This document shows positions 5,680 through 9,352 of a DNA stretch of 9,352 nt, piece after piece. The position numbers and the translations under genes are program-made. Each line of letters opens with the position of its first letter. Positions within the stretch are counted from its first letter, which is position 1. The notes under the pieces are model-generated. The model made no database searches. It had not been told where the DNA came from and worked only from the letters and a program-made list of their open reading frames with translations. Source of the DNA: Phyllobacteriaceae bacterium (GTDB lineage Bacteria; Pseudomonadota; Alphaproteobacteria; Rhizobiales; Devosiaceae); contig JAAZLP010000030.1 of NCBI GenBank assembly GCA_012799265.1, forward strand, positions 1 to 9,352, given 5' to 3'.

Positions 5680-5868
5680 GAGCTCCTCCTTACGGGGCCG
5701 ATCTCGCGGCTGGATGCCGCTTGTCAGAGACAAACGCCCCACACCTTCAAAGGTTGGCCGAGCTCATCACCAATGCAAGCCATCTCGATCACAAAGTCTG
5801 ATTTGCCGTGCCCATGGTGGCGCTGCTAGGGATGAGGCACGCGCCCCGTTGGTGCGGAGATTTTCCTG
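5680..5868. other. Divergent intergenic region between the host-attachment-family gene and rarD
   Basis: These 189 bases must carry promoters in both directions. I see the AGGAGG of the left gene at its edge and GGAG (5856-5859) nine bases before the rarD ATG. No strong sigma-70 boxes, operators or small gene are evident. Confidence 0.5.
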
Positions 5869-6831
5869 ATGTCCCTGCCTGAACAGGCGCCAGAATTGGT
5901 GGCGCCGCCTGTCCCCGCTGCCCAGGATCCGGATGATGCACGTCGCGGGGTCGTAGCGGCGCTCTTGGCCTATTCCATGTGGGGCTTCCTGCCGATCCTT
6001 TTCCGCCTGCTCGATGGCGTCGGGTCAGTGCTGATCGTGGCGGAGCGGACCGTCTGGTCCATGGTGCTGCTGGCGCTCATCATCGCCTTTACGGGTGGCT
6101 TTGGTGAAAGTCGCGCGCTCCTCTCAGACCGTCGCCGCATGCGCGTCGTGGCCCTTTCGGCGCTCCTGCTCGGGGGTAATTGGCTGCTTTATGTCTATGC
6201 CGTCGAGTCGGGCCAGGTGCTGGAAGCCAGCTTCGGCTATTTCATCAACCCGCTGGTCAATATCGCCATCGGCATGATCTTCCTCGGCGAACGCCAGAAC
6301 ATGCTGCAGACCATATCGATCGGCATCGCGGTGGTGGCCATTCTCATTCAGGCTCTGGCCCTGGGCAGCATTCCCTATATCGCGCTGGGCCTTGCCTTCA
6401 CCTTCGGCTTCTATGGCCTTATCCGGAAGACGGCCCAGGCCGGGCCGACCACTGGTCTCTTTGCCGAAACGCTGGTCGTCTCGCCCATCGCCTTAGGCTA
6501 TATTGGCTATTCCATCGCCACGGCCGGCATTGGCGTCCATGCCGACCCGGCTACCATGGCGCTGCTGGTTTTCACCGGGCCGATGACCGCCATTCCGCTG
6601 CTGCTCTTTGCCTATGGTGTGCGGCGCCTGCGCATGACCACTATCGGCATGTTCCAATACATCTCACCGACGCTGCAGTTTCTGGTGGCCATCCTGCTCT
6701 TTGGCGAAGAGCTCAACGGCACGCGCCTTCTGAGCTTTGCGCTGATCTGGCTCTCGCTGGTCGTTTTCAGCTGGGACAGTTTCAGGCGCCATCGCCACGC
6801 GGCCCTGGCCGTTGAAGGCGCCTCGGCCTAA
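5869..6831 (+). CDS. rarD: RarD, EamA-type transporter (DMT superfamily)
   Basis: This 320-residue inner-membrane protein has about ten hydrophobic helices in two EamA repeats. The RarD hallmark is clear: GGNWLLYVYAVESGQVLEASFGYFINPLVNI (102-132), followed by FLGERQNMLQ. The second repeat ends with YGVRRLRMTTIGMFQYISPTLQFLVAILLFGEEL (249-282). RarD proteins are predicted small-solute exporters named after a chloramphenicol-sensitivity phenotype; the natural substrate is not known. The first 25 residues are proline-rich and polar and lie in the cytoplasm. The start at ATG 5869 has GGAG nine bases upstream. The TAA at 6829-6831 overlaps the oxyR stop on the other strand, with no room for a dedicated terminator. 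Confidence 0.92.
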   Translation: MSLPEQAPELVAPPVPAAQDPDDARRGVVAALLAYSMWGFLPILFRLLDGVGSVLIVAERTVWSMVLLALIIAFTGGFGESRALLSDRRRMRVVALSALLLGGNWLLYVYAVESGQVLEASFGYFINPLVNIAIGMIFLGERQNMLQTISIGIAVVAILIQALALGSIPYIALGLAFTFGFYGLIRKTAQAGPTTGLFAETLVVSPIALGYIGYSIATAGIGVHADPATMALLVFTGPMTAIPLLLFAYGVRRLRMTTIGMFQYISPTLQFLVAILLFGEELNGTRLLSFALIWLSLVVFSWDSFRRHRHAALAVEGASA

Positions 6832-7736
6832 TTCAGCGTGGGCGGTTCCTTGCGGGTTCCGCGGATCACGTCGGCGATGGCCTCGAAGCTGGTGCGGAAT
6901 GGCGTTGTTTCGCGCCAGGCCAGACGCAGCTGACGACCGGTATGGGGATCGTTCAGCGGGTGAATGGCGATGCGCGGATTGTTTGCCTCCTTGCGCAGCG
7001 CAATCTGGGGCAGCAGGGTCACGCCCTGGCCGTTGGCAACAAATTCGACAATCGTCGACAGTGAGGTCGCCGAAAAGGTGCCGCTGCCGCGTCCGCCATC
7101 CAGCCCACAGGCGGCGATGGCCTGGTCGCGGAAACAATGGCCCTCGTCCAGCAGGAGAATACGGTCCGGCGGGATGGAGGAGAGCGCTACGGGCTCTTCT
7201 GTCGGCACATCCTGAGATGTGGCGAGCACGAAGGGATCATCGAAGAGCGGCTCGACAGTCAGCCGCGGCCCTCCGGCGGGCGGGTCAGTAGCAATCAGCA
7301 CCAGATCAAGATGGCCTTCCAGCAGGCCGTCAAGCAACGCTTCCGTCCGGTTCTCGCTGATGGTGAAGCGGAGGTCCGGAAGCTGCTCCTGCAAGGCCGG
7401 GAAAATGTCGGGGAGCAGATAGGGGGCCACGGTGGGAATGATGCCGAAGCGCAGCGGGCGATTTGGCTTGCCGGAATAGCTCAGCACGAAACCTTCCAGT
7501 GCTTCTGCGCTGCGCAGTACTTCCTGTGCCCGCGCTATGAAATCCCGCCCGAACGGGGTCAGTTGGACGCCGCTCTTCAGCCGGTCGAATATGGCGGTCC
7601 CACATTGGCTCTCCAAAAGCAGGATCTGCTGGGAGAGGGCAGGTTGAGATACCGCTGAAAGTTCGGCGGCCCTGCCGAAATGGCCGGTCTGGGCGACGGC
7701 GACGGCGTAGCGGAGCTGTCTGAGGGAAAAGTTCAT
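6828..7736 (-). CDS. oxyR: Hydrogen peroxide-sensing LysR-family regulator OxyR
   Basis: This 302-residue LysR-type regulator has an N-terminal winged helix-turn-helix (about 4-62: QLRYAVAVAQTGHFGRAAEL, VSQPALSQQILLLE) and a C-terminal sensor domain. The sensor contains LLLDEGHCFRDQAIAAC, with Cys201 and Cys210 spaced as the peroxidatic and resolving cysteines of E. coli OxyR (199 and 208). Length also matches E. coli OxyR (305). On oxidation the disulfide form activates catalase and peroxidase genes. It is divergent from katG with 92 bases between starts, the usual arrangement. The start at ATG 7734-7736 gives the expected N-terminus but has no good Shine-Dalgarno, and it sits inside an AT-rich inverted repeat. 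That favours autorepression or low translation. The stop TAG overlaps the rarD stop. Confidence 0.95.
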   Translation of the reverse strand: MNFSLRQLRYAVAVAQTGHFGRAAELSAVSQPALSQQILLLESQCGTAIFDRLKSGVQLTPFGRDFIARAQEVLRSAEALEGFVLSYSGKPNRPLRFGIIPTVAPYLLPDIFPALQEQLPDLRFTISENRTEALLDGLLEGHLDLVLIATDPPAGGPRLTVEPLFDDPFVLATSQDVPTEEPVALSSIPPDRILLLDEGHCFRDQAIAACGLDGGRGSGTFSATSLSTIVEFVANGQGVTLLPQIALRKEANNPRIAIHPLNDPHTGRQLRLAWRETTPFRTSFEAIADVIRGTRKEPPTLN

Positions 7737-7755
7737 GATAATTTATTCTTATCAT
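7735..7755. promoter_or_regulatory. Candidate OxyR operator overlapping the oxyR start
   Basis: ATGATAA (7735-7741) and TTATCAT (7749-7755) are exact inverted repeats with a seven-base spacer. The core ATAA-N7-TTAT has the same geometry as the known OxyR half-operator ATAG-N7-CTAT. It lies in the oxyR-katG intergenic region and covers part of the oxyR start codon. A second, looser GATA/TATC pair at 7767-7770 and 7781-7784 could be a further half-site. Confidence 0.55.
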
Positions 7756-7773
7756 ACACAGTCAAAGATACAA

Positions 7774-7803
7774 TTGGCCTTATCGCGCGGTCTTTCCTAT
7801 AAG
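7774..7803 (+). promoter_or_regulatory. Candidate sigma-70 promoter of katG
   Basis: TTGGCC (7774-7779) matches the -35 box at four of six positions. After 18 bases, TATAAG (7798-7803) matches the -10 box at five of six. This places transcription start near 7810, giving a leader of about 20 bases. A weak -35 box just beside the operator is what an OxyR-activated promoter should look like. Confidence 0.45.
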
Positions 7804-7815
7804 GCGGGCAGAATT

Positions 7816-7822
7816 AGAGGAG
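7816..7822 (+). promoter_or_regulatory. Ribosome binding site that selects the TTG start of katG
   Basis: AGAGGAG lies six bases before TTG 7829. No in-frame ATG or GTG lies nearby upstream, so this site fixes the unusual start. Confidence 0.75.
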
Positions 7823-7828
7823 CCCGCT

Positions 7829-9352
7829 TTGGACGAAAATATTATTTCTTCCCAGGAAGATGCAGCGCCGGCCGGCAAGTGCCCGGTCAATCATGGCAAA
7901 CCGACTGGTGTGCAGAATCGCGACTGGTGGCCAAACCAGCTCGATATCTCCGTGCTGCACCAGCATGCCCCGCAGGCAAACCCGCTGGGCGAAGACTTCA
8001 ACTATGCCGAAGAGTTCAAGAAGCTCGACTACGAGGGCCTGAAGGCTGACCTCGCCAAGCTGATGACCGACAGCCAGGACTGGTGGCCGGCAGACTGGGG
8101 CCACTATGGTCCGCTGATGATCCGCATGGCCTGGCACGCTGCCGGTACCTATCGCGTTCAGGACGGACGTGGCGGTGGTGGCGAAGGCCAGCAGCGTTTC
8201 GCCCCGCTCAATTCCTGGCCGGACAACGTCAACCTCGACAAGGCCCGTCGCCTGCTCTGGCCGATCAAGCAGAAGTACGGCAACCGTATTTCCTGGGCTG
8301 ACCTGTTCATCCTGACCGGCAACGTCGCGCTCGAAACCATGGGCTTCAAGACCTTCGGCTTTGCCGGTGGCCGTGTCGACACCTGGGTGCCGCTGACCGA
8401 CATCTACTGGGGTCAGGAAGGCGAATGGCTCTCCGACGAGCAGCGTTATCAGGACGAGCGCAAGCTCGACGACTCGCTGGCCGCCGTGCAGATGGGCCTC
8501 ATCTATGTGAACCCGGAAGGTCCGGCCGGTAACCCGGATCCGCTGGCTTCGGCGCGCGACATCCGCGATACCTTCGCCCGTATGGCGATGAACGACTACG
8601 AAACCGTCGCGCTCATCGCCGGTGGTCACACCTTCGGCAAGACCCATGGCGCAGGCGATGCCTCGCTGGTCGAAGCCGAGCCGGAAGCTGCCCCGATCGA
8701 ACAGCAGGGCCTGGGCTGGAACAACAAGTTTGGTACCGGCAAGGGCGCTGACACGATCGGTTCGGGTCTCGAAGTCATCTGGACCACGACGCCGACCAAG
8801 TGGAGCAACAACTTCCTCTGGAACCTCTTCGGTTACGAGTGGGAGCTGACCACCTCGCCGGCTGGCGCCAAGCAGTGGACCCCCAAGCACGGCATGGGTG
8901 CCGGCACCGTTCCGGACGCGCACCGTCCGGACGTGCGTCACGCACCGAACATGCTGACCTCGGACATCGCCCTGCGCATGGATCCGGACTACGAGAAGAT
9001 CGCCCGTCGTTTCCTCGAAAACCCGGATGAGTTCGCTGACGCCTTTGCCCGCGCATGGTTCAAGCTGACCCACCGCGACATGGGCCCCAAGGCCCGTTAC
9101 CTCGGCCCCGAAGTGCCGGCTGAAGACCTCATCTGGCAGGATCCGCTGCCGGCCCGTGACTTCGCCGTCATCGACGCCTCCGATATTGCCATCCTCAAGG
9201 GCAAGATCATGGCTTCGGGCCTCACGGTTTCCGAGATGGTCTCGACCGCATGGGCTTCCGCCTCCACCTTCCGTGGTTCGGACATGCGCGGTGGTGCCAA
9301 TGGCGCTCGCGTCCGTCTCGCGCCCCAGAAGGACTGGGCCGTCAACAAGCCG
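7829..9352 (+). CDS. katG: Catalase-peroxidase KatG, N-terminal 508 residues (3' end outside window)
   Basis: The frame is open from TTG 7829 to the window end, 508 codons of a protein that normally has about 720-740. It holds the complete haem-binding N-terminal domain. The distal triad is R99, W102 and H103 (MIRMAWHAAGTYR). The Met-Tyr-Trp cross-link partners are W102, Y226 (GLIYVNPEGP) and M252 (ARMAMNDYE). The proximal side is H267 (GGHTFGKTHG), W325 (TKWSNNF) and D379 (LTSDIALRMDP). R416 matches the mobile arginine that tunes catalase activity. The start of the degenerate C-terminal domain follows from about residue 430. KatG destroys H2O2 and alkyl peroxides in the cytoplasm. The TTG start with a good Shine-Dalgarno gives the usual KatG N-terminus, including GKCPVNHG. 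Codons are rich in CGT and GGT compared with the neighbours, as in strongly expressed genes. Confidence 0.96.
   Translation, partial: MDENIISSQEDAAPAGKCPVNHGKPTGVQNRDWWPNQLDISVLHQHAPQANPLGEDFNYAEEFKKLDYEGLKADLAKLMTDSQDWWPADWGHYGPLMIRMAWHAAGTYRVQDGRGGGGEGQQRFAPLNSWPDNVNLDKARRLLWPIKQKYGNRISWADLFILTGNVALETMGFKTFGFAGGRVDTWVPLTDIYWGQEGEWLSDEQRYQDERKLDDSLAAVQMGLIYVNPEGPAGNPDPLASARDIRDTFARMAMNDYETVALIAGGHTFGKTHGAGDASLVEAEPEAAPIEQQGLGWNNKFGTGKGADTIGSGLEVIWTTTPTKWSNNFLWNLFGYEWELTTSPAGAKQWTPKHGMGAGTVPDAHRPDVRHAPNMLTSDIALRMDPDYEKIARRFLENPDEFADAFARAWFKLTHRDMGPKARYLGPEVPAEDLIWQDPLPARDFAVIDASDIAILKGKIMASGLTVSEMVSTAWASASTFRGSDMRGGANGARVRLAPQKDWAVNKP

Noticed and set aside
7814..9073. 419-codon minus-strand frame opposite katG
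   Set aside because: It is a shadow of katG, whose active-site residues are all present on the + strand. The frame has no start context of its own.
1..9352. Search for CRISPR arrays, tRNA or rRNA genes, insertion-sequence ends and known defence genes
   Set aside because: No regularly spaced repeats, cloverleaf sequence, transposase motif or defence gene beyond the toxin-antitoxin pair was seen by eye.

Overview
The window looks like chromosomal DNA of a GC-rich alphaproteobacterium. A Hyphomicrobiales member of the Devosia type is my best guess. This rests on the style of EttA, RarD and OxyR, the GC-rich codon use and the oxyR-katG arrangement; no marker gene fixes the genus. No rRNA, tRNA, CRISPR array, insertion sequence or integrase was seen.

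Layout, left to right. (1) 1-549: the 3' end of ettA, an ABC-F translation factor, closed by a strong intrinsic terminator. (2) About 560-1870: a small accessory patch with less biased codon use. It holds a RelB/RelE-type toxin-antitoxin pair (622-1124), a convergent small zinc-ribbon protein (1251-1577) and a 295-base stretch with no credible gene. (3) 1873-3793: an AraC-family regulator divergent from a phytanoyl-CoA dioxygenase-like Fe(II)/2-oxoglutarate oxygenase. (4) 3937-5129: a two-gene unit of a secreted four-cysteine protein and an alpha/beta hydrolase with a very acidic C-terminal tail, joined by an ATGA overlap. (5) 5130-5250: a convergent intergenic region with interlocking inverted repeats. 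(6) 5251-5679 (-): a protein of the 'host attachment' family, divergent from rarD (5869-6831), a ten-helix EamA-type permease. (7) 6828-7736 (-): oxyR, whose stop codon overlaps that of rarD. It is divergent from katG (7829 to the window end), which starts at TTG and is cut by the window edge.

How the genes fit together. oxyR-katG is a classical peroxide-sensing regulon: OxyR carries both redox cysteines, KatG carries all its active-site residues, and an AT-rich palindrome sits on the oxyR start codon in the shared promoter region. The AraC-like regulator and the oxygenase are probably a regulator-enzyme pair acting on an unknown small molecule. The toxin-antitoxin pair and the zinc-ribbon gene look like accessory cargo next to ettA.

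I do not see a clearly new multi-gene defence or metabolic system. The least explained items are the secreted protein/acidic-tailed hydrolase pair, the interlocking repeats at 5177-5225, and the AraC-oxygenase pair with its clustered TGGC/GCCA half-sites.
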